A stretch of 64,000 nucleotides of DNA from Gemmatimonadaceae bacterium (GCA_013813715.1 JACCRF010000077.1:19316-83315); one strand, 5' to 3'; shown: positions 43,936 through 54,096, counted from the stretch's first letter. The notes: a model not told the origin generated them from the sequence alone. Translations and numbers: made by a program.

Positions 43936-45216
43936 TTAGATCTTCAGGAAGATCCTGCGCCGGTACATCACCGCCAGGATCGCGAACCAGAACAGCACCG
44001 TCGTCAGCGCAAACGCGAGCGAGGCGTTACGGGGCTCGAGCCAGGAAGCGAAGACTTCCTTGTAGAAAACGGTCTGCACTGCGGTCGGCGCTCCCTCGTA
44101 CTCGACCTTCCATAGTGTGTAGATGATTCTCGCGAGCACACCCGATCCCACGAATGCGACGATCGGATTCACGCCGTAGATCACGAACGGCTTTGTCCAC
44201 CAGCGGATGTCGTGCTCCTCGATGATCCACATGATGGTCGCCAGTGATGCGCACGCCATTCCCGCTGTGAAGAGAACGTAAGAGCTGGTCCAGATGTTCT
44301 TGTTGATCGGGAACGACCAATGCCACATGAGGCCGGCGACAATCGCCAGACATCCAACGGCGAGCAGTCCCGCGATCCGCTCGACGAGCGGCCGGCCCCG
44401 TTCGGCGATCCATCGGCCGGCGATCACACCGAGGATCGCCGTGCCGATCGCCGGGATGGTAGACAGGATGCCTTCGGGGTCGTAGGTAACGCTGCCGGTC
44501 CAGATGTGCTTCGTGCCGAGTATGGCGCGGTCGATGTGAGCGGCCAGCGTCTGGCTCTTGTCATCGAGCAGCAGAGCTCCGATGTCCTTGCCGGGAATCG
44601 GAATGAGCGTCATTGCGAACCAGTATCCATATAGTAGTGCCGCGAGGATGATCACTTGCTGCTTGAGCGTCGTCCGCAGGGTTAGGAGCGCGGAGGCGAC
44701 GTAAACGAGAGCGATCCGCTGCAGCACGCCAAGAATGCGAACGTGATCCCATCTCCATGCGATTCGGTCGAGGAGCGACGGGTCGGTCATGCCTTCGATG
44801 GTTCCCCATTGGTAGAACGGGAACGCGGACATGAGGAGTCCGAGCAGAAAGATGATCCCGCCGCGGCGGAGTATCTGGCGGACGAGCGCCCCGTCGTCGT
44901 CGCCGCGCTCGCGCCGCGCGCTCAGCGACAGGTGCGTCGTGATACCGACTATGAAAAGGAAGAAGGGAAAGATGAGATCGGTGGGCGTCCATCCATGCCA
45001 TTCCGCGTGCGCGAGCGGCGGGTAGATCGCGCTCCACGTGCCGGGATTGTTGACGAGAAGCATTCCGGCGACGGTGAGCCCGCGAAAAACATCGAGCGAG
45101 ATGAGACGCTCGCGGGTTGGCGGCAGGGGTGCAACGGTTGATGTGAAGCCTTTGCCGGCTGAGCCGTCGACGCGATACGTCGCCTTCGTGACCGGCGGTT
45201 GAACCGTTGTGCTCAT
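43936..45216 (-). CDS. NagX/HGSNAT-like transmembrane acetyltransferase (COG4299)
   Basis: 426 residues, about 10-11 helices. The N-terminal block [20 protein letters not shown] followed by [20 protein letters not shown], containing the His thought to accept acetyl in heparan-alpha-glucosaminide acetyltransferase, places it in the DUF5009/DUF1624 group (COG4299). Such proteins acetylate amino sugars across the membrane or act in amino-sugar uptake (NagX). The presence of an amino-sugar operon 4 kb downstream fits. It is divergent from the TonB-dependent receptor gene, with 170 bases between starts. Confidence 0.85.
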   Translation of the reverse strand: MSTTVQPPVTKATYRVDGSAGKGFTSTVAPLPPTRERLISLDVFRGLTVAGMLLVNNPGTWSAIYPPLAHAEWHGWTPTDLIFPFFLFIVGITTHLSLSARRERGDDDGALVRQILRRGGIIFLLGLLMSAFPFYQWGTIEGMTDPSLLDRIAWRWDHVRILGVLQRIALVYVASALLTLRTTLKQQVIILAALLYGYWFAMTLIPIPGKDIGALLLDDKSQTLAAHIDRAILGTKHIWTGSVTYDPEGILSTIPAIGTAILGVIAGRWIAERGRPLVERIAGLLAVGCLAIVAGLMWHWSFPINKNIWTSSYVLFTAGMACASLATIMWIIEEHDIRWWTKPFVIYGVNPIVAFVGSGVLARIIYTLWKVEYEGAPTAVQTVFYKEVFASWLEPRNASLAFALTTVLFWFAILAVMYRRRIFLKI

Positions 45217-45324
45217 GTGTTGCGTGCTCCTGATGACTGATATTCGCGCGAGGGTGTTCGCGTGGCAAGTGCGCCGCGCAGTCTTGACGGCGGGCGTCGC
45301 CGACCTTAGCTATGGCGCAAGAAT

Positions 45325-45357
45325 CCGGCGCTCTGGGCGGACTGTCGAGGGCGCCGG
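45325..45357. promoter_or_regulatory. Inverted repeat upstream of the TonB-dependent receptor
   Basis: CCGGCGC (45325-45331) and GCGCCGG (45351-45357), seven perfect pairs in the divergent spacer about 30 bases before the receptor start. It may be an operator or a leader hairpin; low certainty. Confidence 0.35.
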
Positions 45358-45386
45358 ATAACATGTACACAGACTCGAGGTAGCTG

Positions 45387-48188
45387 ATGTCCGCAAATCG
45401 CATCCGGAGTTTGCTCGCACTTGCGTTCATTGCGTTTGCACTGCCGGCGGCGGCGCAGAACGGAACCATCACGGGGAGGGTTACCGATCAGGGTGGCCAG
45501 CCAAGACCGGGCGCCATAGTACGGGCAATAGCTGGAGTGCGGACCGTTGGCACCGCCATCGCCGACGACGGCGGAGCTTATCGCATTTCCAACTTGCCTC
45601 CCGGAACGTATTCAGTTCAGGCGCGATTCGTTGGCTTCAGTCCGCGTAGCGTAAACAACGTCATAGTTGGCGCGGGGGCGAGCGCCACTGCAGATATCTC
45701 GCTCACAACGAATGTAACGCAGCTTGACGAGACGACGGTGACGGCGTCGCGCCGAGAAGAGAAAGTCCTGGATGCGCCTGCGTCGGTGTCGATCATTACT
45801 GAAGAGAAGATCAATGCGAGACCGGCGATCAACGTGGCCGACCATGTCGCTGCGTCCCCTGGGATCGACGTGGCGCGCGGCGGAATCGTGCGGTCGAACA
45901 TCGTCTCTCGCGGCTTCAACAACATCTTCTCCGGCGCGCTGATGACGCTGACCGACAACCGATTCGCGTTCGTTCCATCGCTGCGCGTGAACATTCCTTA
46001 CCTGTCGACCACTACAATGGAAGACATCGAACGGATCGAGCTGGTTCTGGGACCAGGGGCGGCTCTCTACGGCCCGAACACCGCCAGCGGCGTAATGGCG
46101 CTTATCACAAAATCCCCGTTCGGGTCGCAAGGCACGACGGTCACCATCGACGGCGGCAATCAGAGCGTGCTGCGCGGCGGAATTCGCAGTGCCTGGACGC
46201 CGACTCCCAAGCTTGGATTCAAACTGGCTTACGAGGGCTTTCGCGGAGAGGAATGGCCGTTCCTTCCTCAGGACACGATTGGCGAACAGAAACCGCGGGA
46301 TCGCGACGTTAACAGACACGGTGGCGAAGTTCGTCTGGATTTCCGCCCAACGGGATCCAGCGAGATTATCGCGAACTATGGAAGAAGCCAGGCCGGAAGC
46401 GCGGTGGAACCCACCGGTCTCGGGCCGGCCCAGATCAAGGACTGGGTGTATCAGACCTACCAGCTCCGGGGCCGGTACAATCAGCTCTTCGCGCAGGTGT
46501 TCATGAACACCAGCGACGCCGGCGGAACATTCCTGCTTCAGAAGGTGAGGCCGGCCACCAACTGTCCCGACGTAGCGGACGACGCGTGCATCATTGACCA
46601 ATCGCGGCAGTTCGCCGCGCAGGTACAGCATGGCCTCAACTTCGGCTTGCGGCAGCGCTTCCTCTATGGTCTCGATTACATCCACACCACGCCGCAGACT
46701 GAAGGTACGATCAACGGCAGGAACGACGACGACGACGAGATAACCGAGGTCGGCGGATATCTTCATTCAGTCACCTCGCTGTCGAGCATGTTCGAGCTCA
46801 CCACCGCGGCTCGCGTAGACAAGCATAGCCGCCTGGAAAACGCCGTGTTTTCGCCTCGCGTGGCCCTTGTCTTCAAGCCGGACGATGACCAGGCTTTCCG
46901 ACTCACCTACAACCGCGCGTTCTCGACGCCCAGCACGAACAACCTGTTCCTCGACCTCGTCGCAACGAGAACGTCTCTCCTGAATATTCGTGCGCTGGGA
47001 ACGCCGGAGACCGGCTTCCAGTTCAGACGCGATTGCGCCACGGGCATCGGCAGTCTCTGCATGAAGGTTTTCCCAGCTTTTGGGGGAACGGGGAGTTTCG
47101 TTGCCGCGAACCCCTACGCGAACTCGTTTGCGGCGGCAAGAACCGGAGTAATAGCCAGTCTGACGGCTTCGTTCACCGCCCAGTTCATTGCCGCCGGTTT
47201 GCCTCCCGCAGTGGCTGCCGGACAAGCGGCGGTCGTCGCCAACGCGACGGCCAATTTTCTCGGTTCGAGACAACCGACCGCCGAGCAGGTCGGCACCACG
47301 CTGGTCATTCCCGGAGTACCGGGCGCCCCTGCCTTTCCGGTATCTGCGTCGCAGCTCCTGGACATCGATCGTCCCAAGCCAACCATTCACAACGCGATCG
47401 AGGCGGGTTACAAAGGCCTCATTGGCAAACGGCTTCAGTTGTCGTTAGACGTGTGGCATGACAGGCGGGAGAATTTCGTCGGCCCGCTACAGCTCGAGTC
47501 GCCGCTGGTGTTCCTCAACGGCAACACGCTGGGCGCTTACCTGGGCGCGCAGTTAGCCGGGTTCTTCCCGACCATTGGACTCCCCGCCGCTGCAGCGGGT
47601 CCAGTGGCGGCCGCACTGGCGGGCTCACTTCCCGGAAGTAATCCGACGGCCGCTTGCTCCCTGACGGCGCCGGCGGGCTGCCCCATTGGAGTCGTCAACT
47701 TTGACACCCCCAATGCCGGCAATGATGTGATCGTCGCCTACCGCAGCTACGACAAGGACCTGAGCCTCTGGGGCAGCGACCTCGGCCTTGAAATTCTACT
47801 CGATGGTGGTTTCTCGGTGCAGGGTACGTATTCGTATGTCAGCAAGAAGCTCTTTTCCAAAGCAGACCTCGGCACCAGAGAGGATGTCTCCCTCAATGCG
47901 CCAGCGAACAAGCACTCGGTGGCTATCAACTACAGGAACGAGGCGAACGGGTTGAGCGCCGAAGTGCGTGAGCGACACGTTGACGGGTTCAATACGCTCG
48001 CGTTTGTTGGAGGTGCGATCGAGCCGTATACGCTCATCGACGCCGGCGTTTCATTCCGTCCCTCGTTCCTGAACGGCGCGCTTATCGCCCTTAACGGCAC
48101 GAACCTCCTCAACAAGCGTCATCGCGAGTTTACACAGGGAGGGTTCATCGGGCGGCTGATCATGACCCGCCTCCAGATGACATTCTAG
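45387..48188 (+). CDS. TonB-dependent outer-membrane receptor with carboxypeptidase-regulatory-like domain
   Basis: 933 residues with a signal peptide (IRSLLALAFIAFALPAAAQ). Residues about 25-110 form the CarboxypepD_reg-like domain (GTITGRVTDQGGQPRPGAIV, then SNLPPGTYSVQARFVGFSPR). Next is the plug (about 115-230: LDETTVTASRREEKVLDAPA, then VSRGFNNIFSGALMTLTDN and IELVLGPGAALYGPNTASGV) and a barrel ending in aromatic Phe (RLQMTF). The organisation is that of SusC/TonB receptors. Two Ala-rich loops (about 575-640 and 715-770) are unusual. Substrate unknown; no SusD partner lies adjacent. It is followed by a hairpin and the phosphodiesterase gene. Confidence 0.92.
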   Translation: MSANRIRSLLALAFIAFALPAAAQNGTITGRVTDQGGQPRPGAIVRAIAGVRTVGTAIADDGGAYRISNLPPGTYSVQARFVGFSPRSVNNVIVGAGASATADISLTTNVTQLDETTVTASRREEKVLDAPASVSIITEEKINARPAINVADHVAASPGIDVARGGIVRSNIVSRGFNNIFSGALMTLTDNRFAFVPSLRVNIPYLSTTTMEDIERIELVLGPGAALYGPNTASGVMALITKSPFGSQGTTVTIDGGNQSVLRGGIRSAWTPTPKLGFKLAYEGFRGEEWPFLPQDTIGEQKPRDRDVNRHGGEVRLDFRPTGSSEIIANYGRSQAGSAVEPTGLGPAQIKDWVYQTYQLRGRYNQLFAQVFMNTSDAGGTFLLQKVRPATNCPDVADDACIIDQSRQFAAQVQHGLNFGLRQRFLYGLDYIHTTPQTEGTINGRNDDDDEITEVGGYLHSVTSLSSMFELTTAARVDKHSRLENAVFSPRVALVFKPDDDQAFRLTYNRAFSTPSTNNLFLDLVATRTSLLNIRALGTPETGFQFRRDCATGIGSLCMKVFPAFGGTGSFVAANPYANSFAAARTGVIASLTASFTAQFIAAGLPPAVAAGQAAVVANATANFLGSRQPTAEQVGTTLVIPGVPGAPAFPVSASQLLDIDRPKPTIHNAIEAGYKGLIGKRLQLSLDVWHDRRENFVGPLQLESPLVFLNGNTLGAYLGAQLAGFFPTIGLPAAAAGPVAAALAGSLPGSNPTAACSLTAPAGCPIGVVNFDTPNAGNDVIVAYRSYDKDLSLWGSDLGLEILLDGGFSVQGTYSYVSKKLFSKADLGTREDVSLNAPANKHSVAINYRNEANGLSAEVRERHVDGFNTLAFVGGAIEPYTLIDAGVSFRPSFLNGALIALNGTNLLNKRHREFTQGGFIGRLIMTRLQMTF

Positions 48189-48192
48189 AAGG

Positions 48193-48233
48193 ACCCGTAA
48201 CCGGGCACCGGTACGCGGTGCCTGGTAACGGGT
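48193..48233. terminator. Long hairpin after the TonB-dependent receptor
   Basis: ACCCGTAACCGGGCACCG (48193-48210) pairs with CGGTGCCTGGTAACGGGT (48216-48233): 16 of 18 positions, 5-base loop. No T-run follows, and the TTG of the phosphodiesterase is only 10 bases away, so it could terminate, attenuate, or be a repeat palindrome. Confidence 0.5.
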
Positions 48234-48242
48234 AACGTTCAG

Positions 48243-49019
48243 TTGAACATTCTCCTCGACGCCGGCGCGCGTCCCGTGATCGGCCATCGCGGCAATCGCG
48301 CGCACGCTCCCGAGAACACCATCGAGTCGTTCGCGCAGGCCGTGGCGCTCGGCGCCGACGCGATCGAATTCGACGTGCACGTCAGCGCCGACGGCATTCC
48401 CGTCGTTCACCACGATCCCACCGTGGCGCGTACGACCGATGGCAGCGGCGAGATATCACGGATAACGTTCGCGGAGCTGCGCCGTCTCGACGCAGGCGCG
48501 CGGTTCACACCGGACGGCGGAAAAACCTGGCCGTTCCGCGGCATGGGCCACCGCATCCCCTCGCTCGACGAGGTGTTCGAAACGCTTCCGTCGACCCCGC
48601 TGCTTATCGAAATCAAGACGCCGCTTGCGGCGACCGCCGTGCGCGCATCGATCGAGACACACGGCGCCGAGCACCGGGTTCTTGTCGACGCGACGAGTTC
48701 GGTAGCCCTGCGTGCGTTCTCGGGCTCCGAAATCGCCGCCGGCGCCTCGCGCGCCGACGTCGCGCGGCTGACGGCCGAGATCGTTCTCGGGCGGCAGGTC
48801 ACACCACTCACCTACAGAGCGCTTTGTGTTCCGCTCTCCTACTACGGTATTCCGGTGCCGGTGCGGCGATTCGCTAAGATCGCGCCGAAATACGACTGCC
48901 GCGTGCACGTGTGGACGCTCAACGATCCGGCGGTTGCCGCGGATCTGTGGGCGGCAGGAGTGAACGGTATTATAAGCGACGACCCGGCCGTGATGCTGAA
49001 GGTGCGGCCGACGCGTTGA
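48243..49019 (+). CDS. Glycerophosphodiester phosphodiesterase
   Basis: 258 residues from TTG 48243. GHRGNRAHAPENTIESFAQA holds the catalytic His and the ENT metal region, GADAIEFDVHVSADGIPVVH the Glu/Asp metal ligands, and HHDPTVARTTDGSGEI the second His of the GDPD family, with LNDPAVAADLWAAGVNGIIS as the C-terminal strand. It cleaves glycerophosphodiesters to glycerol 3-phosphate and an alcohol. No signal peptide, so cytosolic. It is convergent with the NagB-PIG-L gene, 14 bases away. Confidence 0.92.
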   Translation: MNILLDAGARPVIGHRGNRAHAPENTIESFAQAVALGADAIEFDVHVSADGIPVVHHDPTVARTTDGSGEISRITFAELRRLDAGARFTPDGGKTWPFRGMGHRIPSLDEVFETLPSTPLLIEIKTPLAATAVRASIETHGAEHRVLVDATSSVALRAFSGSEIAAGASRADVARLTAEIVLGRQVTPLTYRALCVPLSYYGIPVPVRRFAKIAPKYDCRVHVWTLNDPAVAADLWAAGVNGIISDDPAVMLKVRPTR

Positions 49020-49033
49020 TTCAGCGGCGCGCC

Positions 49034-50974
49034 CTAACGCGCCCGCGGCTTTTCTGACGCCTGGGCACCGGGAGCACCCAGCGTACTTGTCGGGACTTGT
49101 TCGGGCTCCACCCGCTGGCCGTTGCGCCTGACTACATACGCTTCCATCGCGAAATACTCGGGCAAGCCGAGACGGTCGACAGTACCCGCTGTGTTCTTGT
49201 TCCGCTCCTCCACGCGCTGCCAGAATTCGCGGTCGTCCTGGCCGGGGAACGGAGCGCGATCCTTCTGGCTCTGGTGCTTGAAGATCGCGAGGATCTTGCA
49301 CCGAAGCTCATCCTCCGAGAGCGGCACGAGCACGTCGGCCTCCTTGACGTCCCACTCCTGCCAGGCTCCGCGATAGTACCAGATGTCGGGCGGCTCTCCG
49401 GAGTACTGGAGCAGCGCGGCCTCCACTGTCTCGAGACACATCCGATGCGTGCCGTGCGGATCGGAAAGGTCACCGGCGACAAACACGAGTGAAGGACGAT
49501 GCTCTTCCAGCAGCTCCAGCGTTATCCGGACGTCCTCGGGTCCAATGGGGTCTTTCCGCGTCTGGCCGGTCTGATAGAAGGGCAGATTCAGGAACCGCGC
49601 CTGGTCGCGGTTCATGCCGAAGGTCTCGATGCCCGACACAGCTTCGGCTTCGCGAATTCCCCGTTTGATCACCAGCACTTCATCGATGTCCACCTGGCCG
49701 GGCACCTTGGTCGCCAGGAACGTCTCGACCTTGTGAATCAGGTCTCGAGTATGCGTTTCGGGCATCGAGAAATCACGATCGAAACGGCGCAGGAAATCCA
49801 CGTAACGGCGCACTTCGTGGTCGAAAACCGCGATGTTGCCTGACGTCTGATACGCAACGACGATGTTGTTGCGATTCTGGTGGAGCTTGTTCAGAATCCC
49901 GCCCATCGAGATCACGTCATCGTCCGGATGGGGTGAGAAGACGATGATGTTGCGATCGGTGGGCAGCTTGCTACGCCCGCGAACCTTGGAGATGAGCGCG
50001 TTGAAGACCTCACCGTTGAGCGGGCCGGCCTCCTGGTACCGGGCGAGGAGGGAGCTCAGGTGATTCTCGCGGTAGTCGAGGCTGTCGAGCTTGAGAATCG
50101 ACTTGTGCGTTACTTCACTCAGCCATATCACTGCCGCGATCTCGAGGTCGCGCGTCCACTCCACTTCACCCACGATCCACGGCGTGCGGACGCGGGTAAG
50201 ATCGGCGCCAGCGGCGGGATCGACGTAGAAGACGGCGTTGAAGTGGCGTTGAAGGTAGGTTGCCGCTACGTCGGGAACGGGTTCGCCTTCTACCGCGCGG
50301 CGTACGATCGCTGCCTTGTGCTCTCCCGTCGCGAGGAGCGCAACCTCGCGCGCTTCCATAATCGTGGCGACGCCCATCGTGATCGCCTCGGTCGGCACGT
50401 TGTCTTCGCCGAAGAAGTCAGCCGCGGCATCCCGCCGCGTTATCGTGTCCAGGGCAATCGCGCGCGTGCGTGAATCGATTCCCGAGCCCGGCTCGTTGAA
50501 GCCGATGTGGCCGGTCTTCCCGATGCCAAGAATCTGCAGGTCGATCCCGCCGGCTTCGCGAATGGCATCCTCGTAACGCTGCATCGCCGCCTTCAGGTGC
50601 TCCCGCGGCGCAGCGCCATCGGGTATGTGAACATTCTCGGGGCGGACGTCGATATGGTCGAACAGATTCTCCCACATGTAGCGGTAGTAGCTGTGGATGC
50701 TGTCCGGCCGCATCGGGTAGTACTCATCGAGATTGAACGTGACGACGTCCGAGAAGGTAAGGCCTCCTTCCCGATGCATGCGGATCAGCTCCCGATACAC
50801 TCCGATCGGTGTGCTGCCTGTCGCGAGTCCAAGTACCGCCGTCCGTCCCTCCGCGCGCCGTTGTGCGATTACTTCGCCGATTCGGCGCGCGACGACCCGC
50901 GCGATCTCTTCGTACTCGGCGATGATGACTGGAACTCTTTCTCGCGCGCGGGCGTTCAACGACCTCCCTCCCAA
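49034..50974 (-). CDS. nagB: Glucosamine-6-phosphate deaminase NagB fused to PIG-L deacetylase
   Basis: 646 residues in two enzymes. N-terminal NagB part (about 15-265): GLATGSTPIGVYRELIRM, FNLDEYYP (the catalytic base Asp) and LGIGKTGHIGFNEPGSG. In E. coli NagB the last motif reads GNDGHIAFNEP, so the triad Asp is Thr here while the His and Glu remain; I believe this is usual for NagB of this fused type. C-terminal PIG-L/LmbE part (about 340-600) with FSPHPDDDV and DPHGTHRMCLETVEAAL as the zinc sites. Together they could deacetylate and deaminate amino sugars. The start overlaps the serine hydrolase stop by 19 bases; third gene of the GH3 operon. Confidence 0.93.
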   Translation of the reverse strand: MGGRSLNARARERVPVIIAEYEEIARVVARRIGEVIAQRRAEGRTAVLGLATGSTPIGVYRELIRMHREGGLTFSDVVTFNLDEYYPMRPDSIHSYYRYMWENLFDHIDVRPENVHIPDGAAPREHLKAAMQRYEDAIREAGGIDLQILGIGKTGHIGFNEPGSGIDSRTRAIALDTITRRDAAADFFGEDNVPTEAITMGVATIMEAREVALLATGEHKAAIVRRAVEGEPVPDVAATYLQRHFNAVFYVDPAAGADLTRVRTPWIVGEVEWTRDLEIAAVIWLSEVTHKSILKLDSLDYRENHLSSLLARYQEAGPLNGEVFNALISKVRGRSKLPTDRNIIVFSPHPDDDVISMGGILNKLHQNRNNIVVAYQTSGNIAVFDHEVRRYVDFLRRFDRDFSMPETHTRDLIHKVETFLATKVPGQVDIDEVLVIKRGIREAEAVSGIETFGMNRDQARFLNLPFYQTGQTRKDPIGPEDVRITLELLEEHRPSLVFVAGDLSDPHGTHRMCLETVEAALLQYSGEPPDIWYYRGAWQEWDVKEADVLVPLSEDELRCKILAIFKHQSQKDRAPFPGQDDREFWQRVEERNKNTAGTVDRLGLPEYFAMEAYVVRRNGQRVEPEQVPTSTLGAPGAQASEKPRAR

Positions 50975-52197
50975 TCGATCAGCGGTGCATCCAGGATCGC
51001 CATTTGCGCCGCGTCCGCGACGGCCTTCCTCAACGGCACGTGACGCTGATTATCCCGGCTGGGATTGACGCGATTGGTGAGCAGGATCACGAACAGGCCG
51101 CGCTCCGGGTCGATCCACATGGAAGTGCCTGTGAATCCGGTATGTCCGAAGCTCCGCGCGGAAAAGTGTCGTCCCGCGCTCGAGCCGGGCGCAGCCGTGT
51201 CCCAGCCAAGCGCCCGGCTCGATCCGCGCCACTGAGGTGCCGTCCACCGTGCGATCGAGTTGGGCGCCGCGATGCGCACGCCGTTGTACTCTCCGCCGTT
51301 CAGCAGCATCTGAGCGAACACGGCGAGATCGCGCAGCGAGGAGAAAAGTCCAGCATGGCCAGCGACGCCGCCCACTGCCCACGCGTTCTCGTCGTGCACC
51401 GCTCCCCGCACGAGCCCGCCGCGCAGCGAGTCGATCTCGGTCGGCGCGATGCGGGCGTGAAGGCTCGTGTCGGGATTGAACAGCGTGCGCGTCATTCCGA
51501 GCGGCTGGAACACGCGCGCCGAAACGAAGGCGTCGAGCGTCGTCCCGGCGATTGTCTCGATCACCAATTGCATCAGGATCATGTCCCAGTCGCTGTAAAC
51601 CGTCTGCGTACCCGGCACTGATTTCAATGGCCGCAGGTTTATCTGCTGGAGATACTGGTCGCGCCCCTTGAACTCACGATATAGCGGCGCGAAGGCTTCC
51701 AGCCCCCCTCGGTGCATGAGCAGCATCCGGACGGTAATCGCGGCCTTGTCGGGCGCGTTGAACGCGGGAAGATAGCTGGCAACAGTGCGGTCGAGGTCGA
51801 GCAGTGCCTGCTCTTCGAGCATCATCGCCGCGGTCGTAGTCGCGAGCACTTTGGTGAGCGACGCCATGTCGTACATCGAGCTCTCGTCCACCGGCGGCGA
51901 TGCCTTCGCCGTGTCGAGCGTACCGTAGGCCTTCATGTGGACGAGGCGGCCGTAGCGGCCGACCGCCAACGCGGCGCCTGGTGCGACCCGTTCCTGCAGC
52001 GCCACCGCCATGATCGAATCGAGCGCCGCGTTGAGGTCGTTGCGCATCCCCGCATCGGCGGGGGCCGAGCGAATGAGAGTCGTCACGCCGGGTAGCCGGG
52101 CAGGCACCGGCAGCTGCGAGGCTGGTATGACGCAGCCGGTGACGGCAGCCAGTATCGCAGCAGTCCCGGCTATTGGGAGGGAGATAGCATGGCTCAT
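50956..52197 (-). CDS. Serine hydrolase, class C beta-lactamase-like lipoprotein
   Basis: 413 residues. The signal region (SHAISLPIAGTAAILAAVTG, with Cys22) suggests a lipoprotein. SxxK is MASLTKVLATT (Ser and Lys about residue 112-115), YxN is represented by TVYSDWDMI, and HTGFTGTSMW is the KTG-box equivalent, as in EstB-type esterases and AmpC/AmpH-like proteins. It may act on peptidoglycan or D-amino-acid esters; the exact reaction is not readable. Its ATG overlaps the GH3 stop (ATGA) and its end overlaps the NagB-PIG-L start, so all three genes are coupled. Confidence 0.92.
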   Translation of the reverse strand: MSHAISLPIAGTAAILAAVTGCVIPASQLPVPARLPGVTTLIRSAPADAGMRNDLNAALDSIMAVALQERVAPGAALAVGRYGRLVHMKAYGTLDTAKASPPVDESSMYDMASLTKVLATTTAAMMLEEQALLDLDRTVASYLPAFNAPDKAAITVRMLLMHRGGLEAFAPLYREFKGRDQYLQQINLRPLKSVPGTQTVYSDWDMILMQLVIETIAGTTLDAFVSARVFQPLGMTRTLFNPDTSLHARIAPTEIDSLRGGLVRGAVHDENAWAVGGVAGHAGLFSSLRDLAVFAQMLLNGGEYNGVRIAAPNSIARWTAPQWRGSSRALGWDTAAPGSSAGRHFSARSFGHTGFTGTSMWIDPERGLFVILLTNRVNPSRDNQRHVPLRKAVADAAQMAILDAPLIDWEGGR

Positions 52198-54047
52198 TGG
52201 CGCTGAACGGTTGCGTTGCGCTGCAATCCAGCGCCGGCAGGGAAGTACGGCGGCAGCGATATAGGCAGCCGGCCGGTGATCGGAATCTCGCCGAGCAGCG
52301 CGGCGGCGGCCGCGCGCTGCGACACGGGCGCTCCGCCCCAGGCGAGAAGGTATGCCGGAACCGACGGGAACGCGCTGAACACGTATGGGCTGCCGAAGGA
52401 AATGGCGACGACGGGCTTCTGCTGAGCGGCAAGAGATTCGACCAGCTCGGGCAGCCCGCCGCGCGCTGCCACCGAGCCGCTGCCGGCGCGCGGCGCGACA
52501 TACGTGGACGCCACGACGACATCCGCGGAATCCGCCTGCAATCTGATCGCATCGTACTGCTCCCGCGTCGTTCGAGCATCCACGCGTACAACCGTGACGA
52601 CGCGGCCGCCCCGGCCGAGCTCCTGGTTGAACACGCGAGCTGCGAGCAGATCGTCTCCGTCAGCGTAGGTAATCGAAAGAATCTTTCTCCCGGCGGCCCC
52701 AATCGGCACCAGCGATCGCGAATCGCGCGCGAGCGTGATGGACTTCTCCGCGACCTCCCGTGCGACGGCCGCGTGTGATGGAATGTTGACGATCGTGTCA
52801 ATGCCATCGAGGTCGACGAGGCGGCCGGTGCGCAGCCCCGCTTGCGCTTTCGCGCGCAGGATACGGCGTACCGACTCGTCGATCCTCGCCTGGGAAATGC
52901 GTCCTGAAGCGATCGCCGACATCAAGGTGTTGATCGCATCGGGAACGCTGCGCGGCATGAGGAGAACGTCAGCGCCGGCGGCGACCGCGAGAATGAGCGG
53001 CTCAGTCGCGCCGTACCTGTCGGCAACTGCGGCCATCGTCATCGCATCGGTGACGAGGAGGCCGGTGAATTTCATCTCCTTCCGGAGAAGGTCGGTCATG
53101 AAGTATGGCGACAGAGTTGCGGGCGGAGCGCTGTCGCCGAGCACGGCCACGGCGGCGATGTGGGCGGTCATGATGGCGTCGATTCCGTTGTCCACCGCGG
53201 TGCGGAATGACGGAAGATCCACCGAATCGAGGTGTGCCCGGCTGGCGCGAATCGTCGGCAGCTCGATGTGGGAGTCGGCCTGCGTGTCGCCATGCCCGGG
53301 AAAATGCTTGGCTGTCGTCATGAGCCCGGTCTCCCGCGCGCCACGGATGTACGCGGCACCGAGACGCGACACCAGGCGGGGGTCTTCGCCGAACGATCGG
53401 GTATTGATGACCGGGTTCACTGGGTTCGCATTCACGTCGAGCACCGGGCCGAACGACATGTGCACGCCGACCGCGCGCGCCTCGGTCCCGAGAACTCGTC
53501 CGAGGCGGTACGCGAGGTCGTCCGATGCCGTCGCTCCGAGCGCCATTACCGGAGGGAAGACGGTGCCGCCTCCCTGAGGCAGCAGCGATGGCAGCGCGTA
53601 CGATCCACCGAGTCGCATTCCGGTGCCGTTCTCCATGTCCGACGCGATTAGTAGTGGCAGGGTTGACAGCCGCTGCATGTGATTCAGCTTTGCGCCGTAA
53701 CTGTGCGGCAGACCGATCGAAAGAATGAGTCCGCCCACCTTGTCTTCCTCGACCCACTTGCGCACCTGCTCGAACTCCGGCGATCCGACGGCGGCGTACT
53801 CACCGGGTACCCACGGCATGATGAGCTGTGCGGCGCGTTCTCGCGGAGAAAGCGAAGCGAGTGTTCGCTCGACCCACATTGAATCGGGAGCCGAGAGGGG
53901 CGTGAGCGCACCCGGATGCGCAGCGCCGAGCGGCCGGTCGAAGCCGGATCGCGCGTGCATCGCGGCGCCCGGCCCGGAAGCCGGGCTGATCGGTGGCGCG
54001 CAGGCACCGATGGCAATCAGCGAGGCGAACATCGAGCGACGATGCAT
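52194..54047 (-). CDS. GH3 beta-N-acetylhexosaminidase (NagZ-like), lipoprotein
   Basis: 617 residues with a lipoprotein signal (MHRRSMFASLIAIGAC, Cys16). The NagZ-specific KHFPGHGDTQADSH signature (the GH3 dyad-forming DSH loop) lies at about residue 240 and the nucleophile Asp in LLVTDAMTMAAVADRY at about 340. The extra C-terminal domain (about 410-610) makes it longer than cytosolic NagZ. It would remove N-acetylglucosamine from muropeptides or chitin in the periplasm. First gene of the operon with the serine hydrolase and NagB-PIG-L; together they suit peptidoglycan or chitin turnover. Confidence 0.92.
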   Translation of the reverse strand: MHRRSMFASLIAIGACAPPISPASGPGAAMHARSGFDRPLGAAHPGALTPLSAPDSMWVERTLASLSPRERAAQLIMPWVPGEYAAVGSPEFEQVRKWVEEDKVGGLILSIGLPHSYGAKLNHMQRLSTLPLLIASDMENGTGMRLGGSYALPSLLPQGGGTVFPPVMALGATASDDLAYRLGRVLGTEARAVGVHMSFGPVLDVNANPVNPVINTRSFGEDPRLVSRLGAAYIRGARETGLMTTAKHFPGHGDTQADSHIELPTIRASRAHLDSVDLPSFRTAVDNGIDAIMTAHIAAVAVLGDSAPPATLSPYFMTDLLRKEMKFTGLLVTDAMTMAAVADRYGATEPLILAVAAGADVLLMPRSVPDAINTLMSAIASGRISQARIDESVRRILRAKAQAGLRTGRLVDLDGIDTIVNIPSHAAVAREVAEKSITLARDSRSLVPIGAAGRKILSITYADGDDLLAARVFNQELGRGGRVVTVVRVDARTTREQYDAIRLQADSADVVVASTYVAPRAGSGSVAARGGLPELVESLAAQQKPVVAISFGSPYVFSAFPSVPAYLLAWGGAPVSQRAAAAALLGEIPITGRLPISLPPYFPAGAGLQRNATVQRQ

Positions 54048-54096
54048 TGACGACAGAAGATGGCATGCGAGTCATTCTTGACGCAATCGTGACGCG

